A stretch of 64,000 bases of DNA from Arthrobacter sp. N199823 (GTDB taxonomy: Bacteria > Actinomycetota > Actinomycetes > Actinomycetales > Micrococcaceae): NCBI RefSeq assembly GCF_002929705.1, contig NZ_PJIN01000009.1, positions 1 to 64,000 on the forward strand, in the 5' to 3' direction. A program made the translations under genes and the position numbers. Below the pieces are notes generated by a model that worked only from the letters and a program-made list of their open reading frames with translations, did not search any database and was not told where the DNA came from. Numbering within the stretch: the first letter of the stretch is position 1; the number at the start of each line of letters is the position of its first letter. Of this stretch, positions 17,539 to 26,078 are shown one piece after another.

Positions 17539-17868
17539 CTACGGCTTGGCTACCGTCAACAAGAAGGTGCAATCTTCCAGTGCATTCACAGAGTGCCGGA
17601 CCAGCGGGACCACGAGGTGGTCGCCAGGGGAGCCTTCCCATGACACGTCGCCAGCCTGCAACACCAGTTTGCCGCTGAGGACCTGCACCGTTGCCTCGCC
17701 GGGATTGTCATGCTCATCCAGCGAGCTTCCCGCGGTCAGTGCTACCACCGTCTGACGCAGGACCTTCTCATGCCCGCCATAGACAGTCCGGGCACTGCGA
17801 CCGCTGTTTTTAGTCTTGGCCGAAGCCAGTAGTTCTCTGGCCAACGCTTTCAGTGATGACTTTTCCAC
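17539..17868 (-). CDS. Small cupin-domain protein
   Basis: 109 residues, GTG start with AAGGAG upstream. A single cupin barrel is visible: motif 1 around LDEHDNPGEATVQVLSGKL and motif 2 around PGDHLVVPLVRHSVNALED, with His residues in metal-ligand positions. Single-domain cupins of this size bind metals or small ligands and often act as sensors or dioxygenase-like enzymes. Nothing in the context defines a substrate. It converges on the Nudix gene with 11 bases between. Confidence 0.75.
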   Translation of the reverse strand: MEKSSLKALARELLASAKTKNSGRSARTVYGGHEKVLRQTVVALTAGSSLDEHDNPGEATVQVLSGKLVLQAGDVSWEGSPGDHLVVPLVRHSVNALEDCTFLLTVAKP

Positions 17869-17926
17869 GATGCTCCTTGATGGCGGCTACACGTATATTT
17901 CCTCACAGTACCCGCAACCTGGCAAG

Positions 17927-18074
17927 AAGTGACGAAGCGTTAGTGGGGTAGACCCCAAAAGGTGAGGAAGCGTCGGAAGAAAATGCCCGAAAGGTGATGG
18001 AGCGTTTCGCGGGGAGGGGACGACGGCGGGAGCTCACCTTTCCCATGAAAGGTGAGCTCCCGCCGTCGTTCCCC
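17927..18074. repeat. Intergenic repeat element with three periodic copies and a large hairpin
   Basis: Between the cupin and prpC genes, three related blocks end at 17940, 17973 and 18005 (pattern AAAGGTGAGGAAGCGT, degenerate in the first), spaced 32-33 bases apart. They are followed by a hairpin whose arms (18016-18041 and 18048-18074) pair over 26 bases with one bulged base around a six-base loop. The arms contain the same AAAGGTGAG core. It could act as a terminator for the leftward prp operon, but its structure looks like a genome-dispersed repeat. Confidence 0.7.
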
Positions 18075-18135
18075 AGCCGTTCCTGCGCCGCTCTCATCGC
18101 GAGCACGCTCACAGCGGCCCAGCAGCGAGCCTGGC

Positions 18136-19275
18136 CTACCCCAGGTGGCGTTCGTCAACGCCGTTGTACGCGCTCAACGGGCGGATCAGCGAGTTGGCGG
18201 CGCGTTGCTCCATGATGTGTGCCGTCCAGCCGGTGATCCGGGCGGCGATGAAGATGGGAGTGAACATATCCGTGTCAAAACCCATCAGGTGGTACGTGGG
18301 CCCCGCAGGGTAGTCGAGGTTCGGCTTGATGGCCTTGGCCTCGTCCATGGCCTGCTCCAGACCGTCGTACAGGCCCAGCATCTCCGGCCTGTCGAAGTAC
18401 GCGATCATCTTATCTAGCGCACCCTTCATGGTGGGTACGCGGGAATCGCCGTGCTTGTATACCCGGTGGCCGAAGCCCATGACCTTCTTCTTCTGTGCCA
18501 GGGCGTCCTCCATCCAGGCCTTGGCGCGGGCGGCGGCTTCCTCGCGGGATTCCTCCTTGCGGATGCCGATCTCGTCAAAGGTGTGCATGACGGCCTCGTT
18601 GGCACCGCCGTGTAGCGGACCTTTCAGTGCGCCAATGGCGCCAGTGACGGCAGAATGCAGATCCGAGAGGGTTGAGGTGATGACTCGGGCCGTGAACGTG
18701 GAGGCGTTGAAGGAGTGCTCGGCGTACAGCACCATGGAGACGCGGAACGCATCCACAACTTCCGGTGCGGCTTCTTCGCCAAAGCTCATCCACAGGAAGT
18801 TTTGTGAGTAGTTCAGATCGGCGCGTGGTTCCACCAATGCCAAATTACGACGGCGGCGCTGATCGTAAGCGACCACGGCCGGGAACTGCGCGAAGAGCGA
18901 CTTGGCTTTGGCTAGCTCCGCCTCCGGAGAGGAATCCTCGGCCTGCGGATGAGCCGCGCCCAGAACCGAGACGGCGGTGCGGCCCACATCCATGGGGTGG
19001 CAATCCAGCGGCAAGAGATCAATAGCAGTCTTGACGCGCACATCGAGGGCGCGGTTTGCACGCTCAAACGCCTCAAAGTCCGCCAGTTCAGTAGGAGTAG
19101 GCAGGTCCCCGTTCCAGAGCAGCAGGGCTACTTCCTCGAAGGACTTCTGGGCGGCCAGTTCCTGTACGGGGTAGCCGCGGTACAACAGCGAGTTTGACTC
19201 CGGGTTGACCTTTGAAACCGCCGTGTAATCGGCAATGACGCCGGCCAGACCCTTGCGTACTTCTTCTTCACTCAC
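18136..19275 (-). CDS. prpC: 2-methylcitrate synthase / citrate synthase
   Basis: 379 residues from the GTG at 19275, which has AAGGAG 8 bases upstream; a GTG three codons earlier overlaps that site. Citrate synthase signature residues are present: LHGGANEAVM with catalytic His, GFGHRVYKHGDSR with the second His, and the C-terminal Asp/Arg segment. The N-terminal ISKVNPE-type start (VSKVNPESNSLLYRGYP) is typical of the methylcitrate synthase branch. It condenses propionyl-CoA with oxaloacetate. Last gene of the leftward gntR-prpD-prpB-prpC array. Confidence 0.92.
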   Translation of the reverse strand: MSEEEVRKGLAGVIADYTAVSKVNPESNSLLYRGYPVQELAAQKSFEEVALLLWNGDLPTPTELADFEAFERANRALDVRVKTAIDLLPLDCHPMDVGRTAVSVLGAAHPQAEDSSPEAELAKAKSLFAQFPAVVAYDQRRRRNLALVEPRADLNYSQNFLWMSFGEEAAPEVVDAFRVSMVLYAEHSFNASTFTARVITSTLSDLHSAVTGAIGALKGPLHGGANEAVMHTFDEIGIRKEESREEAAARAKAWMEDALAQKKKVMGFGHRVYKHGDSRVPTMKGALDKMIAYFDRPEMLGLYDGLEQAMDEAKAIKPNLDYPAGPTYHLMGFDTDMFTPIFIAARITGWTAHIMEQRAANSLIRPLSAYNGVDERHLG

Positions 19276-19308
19276 AGTGAGCACTCCTTCTTCAAACGAC
19301 GTTGTTGA

Positions 19309-20238
19309 TTAGAGATTCGCGTTATTGGTGGCAATGTCCAGGCTAGGAATCTGAAAATTGAAGATACCCGTATCAAACTGGTTATACGCCTCATAGTCAA
19401 CCAGATCGTAGAGTCTGGCGCGCGTGAGCATGTCTGGAACGGCAGCTTCCTGCGTGCCATCGGCCGCAATTGCCTCCAACACGCGCTCGGCCGCACCCAT
19501 AGCACTACGTAACAACGTCACGGGGTAGATGATCATGGCAACCCCGGCCGCCGCCAAAGCGTCACGAGTAAAGAGTTCGCTTTTGCCAAATTCAGTCATA
19601 TTTGCCAGCACGGGCACGTTGACGGCTTTGCAGACGGCTTCGAATTCGGCCACGGACTTCATGGCTTCGGGGAAGATGGCGTCTGCGCCCGCATCCACCA
19701 GGGCCTTGGCCCGGTCAATGGCGGAAGCCAGGCCCTCGACGGCGCGGATGTCGGTCCTAGCCATGATCAGGAAGTTGGGGTCGCGGCGGGCATCGGCTGC
19801 GGCTGCTATGCGCTTGACGGCTGTGTCCAGATCCACCATGTTCTTACCGTCGAGGTGGCCACAACGCTTCGGGTTGAACTGATCCTCAATGTGGCAACCA
19901 GCCAGTCCGGCATTCTCCAACTCCTGAATGGTGCGGGCCACGTTCATGGGCTCACCAAAACCGGTGTCGGCGTCGATCAGGCACGGCAGATCCGTCATGC
20001 GGGCAATCTGGCCGCCGCGCGTGGCCACCTCGGTCAGCGTGGTCATGCCAATGTCCGGCAATCCCAGATCATTGGCGAGGACCGCGCCGGAGATGTACAC
20101 GCCGTCGAACTTCTTTTCCTCGATGAGGCGGGCCGAGAGCGGGTTGAAGGAGCCGGGGAACTGCACTGCTGCGCCGGGGACCAGCATGGCGCGCAGATCG
20201 CGGCGCTTCTGTTCGGGAGTCTTCTTGGCGTACAGCAT
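19309..20238 (-). CDS. prpB: Methylisocitrate lyase
   Basis: 309 residues, ICL/PEP mutase family. The metal-binding segment DADTGFGEP (~90) and the catalytic KRCGHLDGK loop (~125) are intact. It cleaves 2-methylisocitrate to pyruvate and succinate. Start ATG lies one base after the prpD stop, and prpC follows after ~34 bases, so all three are probably one transcript. Confidence 0.93.
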   Translation of the reverse strand: MLYAKKTPEQKRRDLRAMLVPGAAVQFPGSFNPLSARLIEEKKFDGVYISGAVLANDLGLPDIGMTTLTEVATRGGQIARMTDLPCLIDADTGFGEPMNVARTIQELENAGLAGCHIEDQFNPKRCGHLDGKNMVDLDTAVKRIAAAADARRDPNFLIMARTDIRAVEGLASAIDRAKALVDAGADAIFPEAMKSVAEFEAVCKAVNVPVLANMTEFGKSELFTRDALAAAGVAMIIYPVTLLRSAMGAAERVLEAIAADGTQEAAVPDMLTRARLYDLVDYEAYNQFDTGIFNFQIPSLDIATNNANL

Positions 20239-20239
20239 G

Positions 20240-21760
20240 TTAGAACAGTCCCTTGGGGGCAGCTGCCAAATCGATCACGCCGGGAGCTGCGGTGATGTTG
20301 AGCTGGTCCAGTTCCCCTGCAGCCAGGTTCGGCAGGTTCTCGGCTGCCTCGATGAAGCGGTCGATCTCGGCGTCCTCGACCAGGCCAGTGGCTAGGGTGC
20401 GGAACTTGTTGATGTACTGCTCACGGGCAAAGGGCCGGGCACCGAGCGGGTGGGCGTCGGCGACAGCGATGGAGTCTTCAATGACAGTCCCATCGTTCAG
20501 TGTGATGACCACCGTGCCACCGAAAGCCTTTTCGGCGATGTCCAGGGAGTGGTAGCGGCGCGTCCACTCGGCGTCTTCTTCCGTGGTCACCTTGTGCCAC
20601 AGTTCAACCGTGTCGGGGCGGCCGGCTCGCTCGGGGGAGTAGGAGTCAACGTGGTGCCACGCGCCGTCCTGCAGGGCCACCGTGAAAATGTAGGGGATGG
20701 AGTGGTCAAGGGTCTCCCGTGATGCGGTGGGATCGTACTTCTGAGGATCGTTGGCGCCGGAACCAATCACATAGTGGGTGTGGTGGCTCGTCTTGATCAG
20801 GACACTGGCAACGTTCGCCGGATCCGTGGCTTCCGGGTGCTCGCCGTGGAGCTTGCGGGCCAAGTCGATCCAGGCCTGTGCCTGGTACTCGGCTGAGTGT
20901 TCCTTGGTGTAGGTGTCCATGATGGCCCGCTTGGCCTCGCCGTCGGCCGGCAGGGGTACCGTGTAGCTGGCGTCGGCGCCGTCGAGCATCCACGCGATGA
21001 CGCCGTCTTCGCCCTCGTAGATCGGTACCGGGGAAGTCTGGCCGCGCATGGCACGGTCGGCTGCCTCGACGGCCATCTTGCCGGCGAAGGCGGGGGCGTG
21101 TGCCTTCCAAGTGGAGATCTCGCCCTTGCGTGACTGGCGGGTTGCGGTGGTGGTGTGCAGGCCCTGACCCACGGCCTGGAAGATGGTTTCCACCTCAAGG
21201 TTCAACAGGGTGCCAATGCCAGCAGCCGCCGACGGGCCCAGGTGAGCAACATGGTCAATCTTGTGCTTGTGCAGGCAAATGGCCTTGACCAGGTCAACCT
21301 GAATCTCGTATCCGGTGGCGATGCCGCGGATCAAGTCAGCGCCTGAGGCGCCGGTGTGCTGGGCAACGGCCAGGATCGGCGGGATGTTGTCCCCGGGATG
21401 GGAGTACTCGGCAGCAAGGAAGGTGTCGTGGTAATCCAGTTCGCGAACAGCAACGCCGTTGGCCCAGGCCGCCCATTCGGGGGAAACCTTCTCGGTGATG
21501 CCGAAGACGGAAGCGCCGGTGCCGCCGGTGGAGGGCGCGTGGGTCAGTGCCTGGGCGCGGGCCGCAACAATGGGGCTACGGTTCAGCGAGGCGATGGCCA
21601 CGGAGGCGTTATCGATCACACGGTTGATGATCATATCGGTGACCTCGGCGGTCACGGCCACGGGGTCAGCAGCCACGGTGGCGATCTTGTGGGCCAACTG
21701 GTCCTCGCGGGCCAGCTTCTCTTCGCTCTTGTAAACGCGGACATTGTGATCGACTGTCAT
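20240..21760 (-). CDS. prpD: 2-methylcitrate dehydratase
   Basis: 506 residues, MmgE/PrpD family. It opens with [20 protein letters not shown]; the central region with [22 protein letters not shown] is characteristic. The enzyme dehydrates 2-methylcitrate to 2-methyl-cis-aconitate. The start has AAAGGAA upstream. It heads the catabolic part of the operon, 54 bases after the GntR regulator gene. Confidence 0.92.
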   Translation of the reverse strand: MTVDHNVRVYKSEEKLAREDQLAHKIATVAADPVAVTAEVTDMIINRVIDNASVAIASLNRSPIVAARAQALTHAPSTGGTGASVFGITEKVSPEWAAWANGVAVRELDYHDTFLAAEYSHPGDNIPPILAVAQHTGASGADLIRGIATGYEIQVDLVKAICLHKHKIDHVAHLGPSAAAGIGTLLNLEVETIFQAVGQGLHTTTATRQSRKGEISTWKAHAPAFAGKMAVEAADRAMRGQTSPVPIYEGEDGVIAWMLDGADASYTVPLPADGEAKRAIMDTYTKEHSAEYQAQAWIDLARKLHGEHPEATDPANVASVLIKTSHHTHYVIGSGANDPQKYDPTASRETLDHSIPYIFTVALQDGAWHHVDSYSPERAGRPDTVELWHKVTTEEDAEWTRRYHSLDIAEKAFGGTVVITLNDGTVIEDSIAVADAHPLGARPFAREQYINKFRTLATGLVEDAEIDRFIEAAENLPNLAAGELDQLNITAAPGVIDLAAAPKGLF

Positions 21761-21814
21761 GGTGTTCCTTTCGCAGGGTGTTTCAAAAATTACTTCTAGA
21801 AAATGGGGGAAGAT

Positions 21815-22450
21815 TTAGGAGGTGGTGCTCAAGAGGTGGCGCAGGCTGTTGTCGAGATGAACTGTGGTTGCTGCGCTGGCCACAACGGGGTTGCGGTTGG
21901 CGATGGCGAGGGCAATAGCGGCGTGTTCCCTGGCCGCATCGCGCAGCCGGACCGGATTGTCTTTAGCCAGACGGCGGACCCTGACCAGATGCACCCTCAG
22001 ATTCTTCAGGGCCTGGGTGAGGTAGTGATTTCCGACGGCGGCATCCACCGCCGCGTCCAAGTCACCTGCCAGCTGGTAATAGTCGGCACGGGAGGGATCC
22101 TCGGCTGTGATGAGTTCTCCGGCATTGAGAAGCTGATGGTGGAGGTTGGCGAAAATCTCCGGATCGCAGCGCTGGGCCGCCAGTTCGGCGGCCCGGCACT
22201 CCAAGGCTGTGCGGAGTTCGAACAACTCATCCAGATGGTCAAGGGAAATTTCACTGACCACCACCCCGCGCCCGCTTTGCGGCTCGGAGAGGCCTTCAGC
22301 TGTCAGCTTGGCTAGGGCCTCACGTATAGGAGTACGGGATACCCCCAACCGTGCGGAGAGCTCCACCTCGCCCAGAACCGTGCCGGGAGTCAGCCGCCAG
22401 TTGATGATGTCGCTGCGCAATGTGGCGTATGCACGTTCACTAGCTCGCAT
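21815..22450 (-). CDS. GntR-family regulator with FCD ligand domain (likely prp regulator)
   Basis: 211 residues. The winged helix-turn-helix at ~10-70 (LSARLGVSRTPIREALAKL) is a standard GntR domain, and the C-terminal FCD helical domain (~85-205) has the metal-ligand His positions expected. The start has GGGAGGG upstream. It is co-directional with prpDBC and divergent from prpE; two TGTATACA palindromes in the intervening region are likely its operators. The probable inducer is a methylcitrate-cycle intermediate; this is inference. Confidence 0.88.
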   Translation of the reverse strand: MRASERAYATLRSDIINWRLTPGTVLGEVELSARLGVSRTPIREALAKLTAEGLSEPQSGRGVVVSEISLDHLDELFELRTALECRAAELAAQRCDPEIFANLHHQLLNAGELITAEDPSRADYYQLAGDLDAAVDAAVGNHYLTQALKNLRVHLVRVRRLAKDNPVRLRDAAREHAAIALAIANRNPVVASAATTVHLDNSLRHLLSTTS

Positions 22451-22507
22451 GGTCCCTCCCTTTCTTACTTAAGCGCTTGTGCCGTACAGAACACAATACC
22501 CGTTCTG

Positions 22508-22577
22508 TGTATACAAGCAACAGCATTCAGGGGGCATTTTCCTAATTATCTCCCTAATAGTTCAAGGAATGTATACA
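22508..22577. promoter_or_regulatory. Two TGTATACA palindromes, probable GntR operators
   Basis: Perfect eight-base palindromes at 22508-22515 and 22570-22577 lie between the divergent GntR regulator and prpE genes, 62 bases apart (about six helical turns). FadR/FCD-type GntR regulators commonly bind GTATAC-centred palindromes. Position on both sides of the likely promoters suits coordinate control of prpE and the gntR-prpDBC operon. Confidence 0.65.
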
Positions 22578-22649
22578 TAGATGGTTGTCAGGCCCCAAAG
22601 GTGGACGGTAGCATGGCTCACATCACATCAACGTGGATGGAGCAGCACC

Positions 22650-24548
22650 ATGGCATTAGACGCCGTTAGCTATAGGGACGAATACCAGCGCAGCATCAGT
22701 GACCCCGAGGGGTTCTGGCTAGAAGCAGCAACAGCTGTGGATTGGGCAGTAGCGCCCCGGCAGGCTCACAACGGCGAGCAGCCTCCGCATGGCCGCTGGT
22801 TTGCCGATGGTGAGCTCAACACTTGCTACAACGCACTGGACCGGCACATTGCGGCCGGGCGCGGCGATCTGCCAGCACTGATTCACGATTCCGCCATGAC
22901 CGGCACTCAGCGTGTCTACACGTACGCGGAGCTGACAGATCAAGTGGCCCGCTTCGCTGGGGTACTCCGCGCTCAGGGTGTGGGCAAGGGGGACAGGGTG
23001 CTGATTTACATGCCCATGATCCCCGAGGCTGCCATCGCCATGCTGGCCACCGCACGGCTGGGCGCCATTCACTCGGTGGTCTTCGGTGGATTTGCCGCCA
23101 GCGAGCTGGCCGTGCGCATCCAGGACGCCGCGCCAACAGTTGTTGTCACCACCTCGGGTGGCTTGGAGCCCCACCGTCTGGTGGAGTACCTGCCCACGGT
23201 TCATGAGGCCCTGGGTAAAGCTGGTGTGCCGGAACTTCCCGTGGTCATCAAGCACCGTGATGGCTTTGCCGCCGATCCCGCTGCCCTCGGCCTGAACGCC
23301 GTGGATTGGGAGAGTGCCCTCGCAGCCGCCGAACCCGCCGCACCCGTGCCGGTCAAGGCGAGTGACCCGCTCTACATCCTCTACACATCAGGCACTACCG
23401 GGGCGCCCAAGGGGGTGGTGCGCGATAACGGTGGGCACGCCGTCGCACTTCTGTGGACCATGAAAAATCACTACAACATTGCTCCCGGAGATGTTTGGTG
23501 GACGGCCTCCGACGTTGGCTGGGTGGTGGGGCATTCCTACATTGTCTACGGGCCGCTGCTGGCCGGGGCTACCACGCTCATGTATGAGGGCAAGCCCGTG
23601 GGCACCCCCGATGCCGGTGCGTTCTGGCGCGTCATTGAGCAGCACAAGGTCAAGGCGCTGTTCACCGCACCTACCGCGTTGCGGGCCATTCGCAAGATGG
23701 ATCCGGAAGCAGAACTGCTGAAGAAGTACCACGTCGGCAGCCTGGAAACGCTGTTCACTGCCGGTGAGCGGCTGGATAGCGATACCTATCATTGGGCCGG
23801 CAAGGTGCTCGGGGTGCCTGTGGTGGATCACTGGTGGCAGACCGAGACCGGCTGGCCCATAGTGGGTAATCCTCGAGGGCTGGAACCGCTGCCGCTCAAG
23901 GCCGGCTCGCCCACGGTACCGATGCCCGGATTCGATTTGCGGATCGTGGATGGCATGGGAGTGGACGTGGCTGTGGGGGAGGAAGGCAACATTGTGCTGG
24001 GGCTGCCGCTACCGCCTGGCACACTGCCCACGCTGTGGAATGACGATCAGCGCTTCATTGATTCCTATTTGAGCGCGTTTGAAGGCTTCTACGTCACAGG
24101 CGATTCCGGCTACCAAGATGAGGACGGTTACGTATTTGTCATGGGCCGCACCGATGATGTCATCAACGTTGCCGGCCATCGGCTCTCCACAGGAGCCATC
24201 GAGCAGGTGATTGGCACCCATCCGGCCGTGGCCGAATGCGCCGTCATTGGTATTGCCGATGTCCTCAAGGGTCAAAAAGCCGTTGGCTATGTGGTACTCA
24301 AATCCGGAGTGAGCCTTTCCCCAGAGGACCTGCAAAAAGAACTGGTGGCACTGGTCCGGCGCGAAATTGGGCCCGTGGCCGATTTCAAGTCTGCAGTAGT
24401 GGTGGAGGCGTTGCCCAAGACCCGCTCCGGAAAGATCCTGCGCAAGACTATGCGGCAAATTGCCGATGGTGTCGATTACGTGGTCCCCTCCACCATCGAG
24501 GATTCCTCGGTGATCGATGCGCTCATGCCGGTTTTGCGTCCCAGCTAA
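22650..24548 (+). CDS. prpE: Propionyl-CoA synthetase (acetyl-CoA synthetase-like)
   Basis: 632 residues from the ATG at 22650, with GGAG 8 bases upstream; an ATG at 22581 adds 23 residues not expected in the family. Motifs of the ANL superfamily are visible: YTSGTTGAPKGVVRDNGG (P-loop, ~250), the WWQTETGWP core (~395), the YVTGDSGYQDEDGY and MGRTDDVINVAGHRLSTG hinge (~480-510), and the acylated Lys in PKTRSGKILRKT. The early DAVSYRDEYQRS segment resembles PrpE. It activates propionate for the methylcitrate cycle encoded divergently. Confidence 0.9.
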   Translation: MALDAVSYRDEYQRSISDPEGFWLEAATAVDWAVAPRQAHNGEQPPHGRWFADGELNTCYNALDRHIAAGRGDLPALIHDSAMTGTQRVYTYAELTDQVARFAGVLRAQGVGKGDRVLIYMPMIPEAAIAMLATARLGAIHSVVFGGFAASELAVRIQDAAPTVVVTTSGGLEPHRLVEYLPTVHEALGKAGVPELPVVIKHRDGFAADPAALGLNAVDWESALAAAEPAAPVPVKASDPLYILYTSGTTGAPKGVVRDNGGHAVALLWTMKNHYNIAPGDVWWTASDVGWVVGHSYIVYGPLLAGATTLMYEGKPVGTPDAGAFWRVIEQHKVKALFTAPTALRAIRKMDPEAELLKKYHVGSLETLFTAGERLDSDTYHWAGKVLGVPVVDHWWQTETGWPIVGNPRGLEPLPLKAGSPTVPMPGFDLRIVDGMGVDVAVGEEGNIVLGLPLPPGTLPTLWNDDQRFIDSYLSAFEGFYVTGDSGYQDEDGYVFVMGRTDDVINVAGHRLSTGAIEQVIGTHPAVAECAVIGIADVLKGQKAVGYVVLKSGVSLSPEDLQKELVALVRREIGPVADFKSAVVVEALPKTRSGKILRKTMRQIADGVDYVVPSTIEDSSVIDALMPVLRPS

Positions 24549-24592
24549 AGCGTGGCAGGCCTGCGGAGACCCGCTCGCTGAACAACGGCAAT

Positions 24593-24642
24593 AAAAAAGC
24601 TCCGGTAGTGCTGAATCAAATCAGCGCTACCGGAGCTTTTTT
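24593..24642. terminator. Bidirectional terminator between prpE and the symporter gene
   Basis: A 25-base-pair stem with one G-U wobble (24593-24617 region with 24618-24642 region) ends in six A's on the left and six T's on the right. The geometry terminates both convergent transcripts. The loop is ATCAAA at 24615-24620. Confidence 0.92.
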
Positions 24643-24661
24643 GTGGACAAACCCTCGGGTT

Positions 24662-25945
24662 TTACTGGGCCAGCGTGTGGGCAGCGTTTTCGCTGCCTTG
24701 GGCAGCTTCCACGTCCTCGTCGGAGGGGTCCTGTGCCTGCGTGCCAAGGTGACCGCGGGTGAGCTTGTTCATGATCAGTGCAATAGCACCGTCACCGGTC
24801 ACGTTGGTGGCAGTGCCGAAGCTGTCCAATGCGATGTAGGCCGCGAACATGAGCCCAACCTCCACCTCGCCGAAGCCGAGCATCTGAGCGAGCAGGCCTG
24901 CGGCTGCAGCGATGGCTCCGCCTGGAACCCCGGGTGCGGCGATCATCATGACGCCGAGCATCAAAATGAAGGGCAGGTATGCGCTGAAGGATACGTCGCC
25001 GCCGGTGAGCAGCAGCACGGCGATGGAGAAGCAGGTGATCTTGACCATGGAGCCGGACAAGTGAATGGTGGCGCACAACGGAATCACGAATCCGGCGACA
25101 GAATCGGAGACGCCGTTCTTTTTTGTTGAAGCAAGCGTTACCGGAATAGTGGCCGCCGAGGAAGAGGTGCCCAGCGCGGTGAAGTACGCATCGCGCATGT
25201 TCCACAGAGCCTTGAACGGATTCAGGCCGGACATGGAGCCGGCAATGGAATACTGGGCGATCAGGACAACGAATGTCAGGGCGAAGGAGACCACGGCTAC
25301 CAGCAGGAACTTCGTGACAACAGTAACGGCCGATCCACTGGCTGAGAGGTCCATGAAGATACCGAAGATGAACAGCGGAAGCGCTGGAACAATAATGCGC
25401 CGGATCACGGCTTCAATAATGGTGCGGAACTCGATGGCTCCACGGAACAGCACCTTGGACTTGAATGCTGTCAGGCCAATGCCGATCACAAACGCGAGCA
25501 CCAAGGCGCTCATGACGCCGATCACCGGCGGAAGGACGATCTCGGTGGCTGACTCTCCAGCGCTACTGACCACCGTCAGGTAGGGGGTGAATCCTGAACC
25601 GTTTCCCGCGCCAATCTCTGCCAGTCCGCCGCCGGACAATGAAGCGGTGAAGAGCCACCGGCTCACAAAGTAAGCAAGGAGCCCGGCCAGGATGGTGGAA
25701 CCATAGGCGATCAGCGCAGTGACGCCGAGCCACTTCCCCGCACCCTTGCCCAGTTCAGCGATGGCCGGCATCACGAGGCCCAAAATAATGAGCGGCACAA
25801 TGAAGCTCAGGAACCCGGAGAAGATTGAGTTGTAGGTCAGGAATACCCCGCCGAGCCATGCAGGCATAACGGGGCCGATCAGGATACCCAAGACAATGGC
25901 TAGGACAATCCAGCCAAGTAGTGGGATCGATTTCAGCAGCTTCAT
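24662..25945 (-). CDS. Dicarboxylate/amino acid:cation symporter (DAACS family)
   Basis: 427 residues with the ATG at 25945 preceded by AGAGGA. About eight transmembrane helices plus two re-entrant hairpins are expected; the first hairpin motif GTSSSAATIPVTLAS and the PLCATIHLSGSMVKI segment, which replaces the usual NMDGT motif, are clear. The family imports glutamate, aspartate, C4-dicarboxylates or serine/threonine with Na or H. Substrate is not decidable by eye. Placed next to the propionate cluster, it may import a dicarboxylate or amino acid, but it is separated by a terminator. The cytoplasmic tail is acidic. Confidence 0.85.
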   Translation of the reverse strand: MKLLKSIPLLGWIVLAIVLGILIGPVMPAWLGGVFLTYNSIFSGFLSFIVPLIILGLVMPAIAELGKGAGKWLGVTALIAYGSTILAGLLAYFVSRWLFTASLSGGGLAEIGAGNGSGFTPYLTVVSSAGESATEIVLPPVIGVMSALVLAFVIGIGLTAFKSKVLFRGAIEFRTIIEAVIRRIIVPALPLFIFGIFMDLSASGSAVTVVTKFLLVAVVSFALTFVVLIAQYSIAGSMSGLNPFKALWNMRDAYFTALGTSSSAATIPVTLASTKKNGVSDSVAGFVIPLCATIHLSGSMVKITCFSIAVLLLTGGDVSFSAYLPFILMLGVMMIAAPGVPGGAIAAAAGLLAQMLGFGEVEVGLMFAAYIALDSFGTATNVTGDGAIALIMNKLTRGHLGTQAQDPSDEDVEAAQGSENAAHTLAQ

Positions 25946-26078
25946 GGTGGTCCTCTGGTCGTCTGTAGCGGTGCCGCGCGACGCTGCGTGGCACTCTGGC
26001 GGCGCAAGGCACGCCTCAGCAATAGTAGACGGTGTGGGTCGGGACACATAAACGGCCAGTTCCCCCTGCTACTGGCTC

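Noticed and set aside
17927-18074. Short CRISPR-like array (regular spacing of related blocks)
   Set aside because: Only three degenerate copies with ~17-base intervals, no cas genes nearby, and the blocks merge into a long hairpin.
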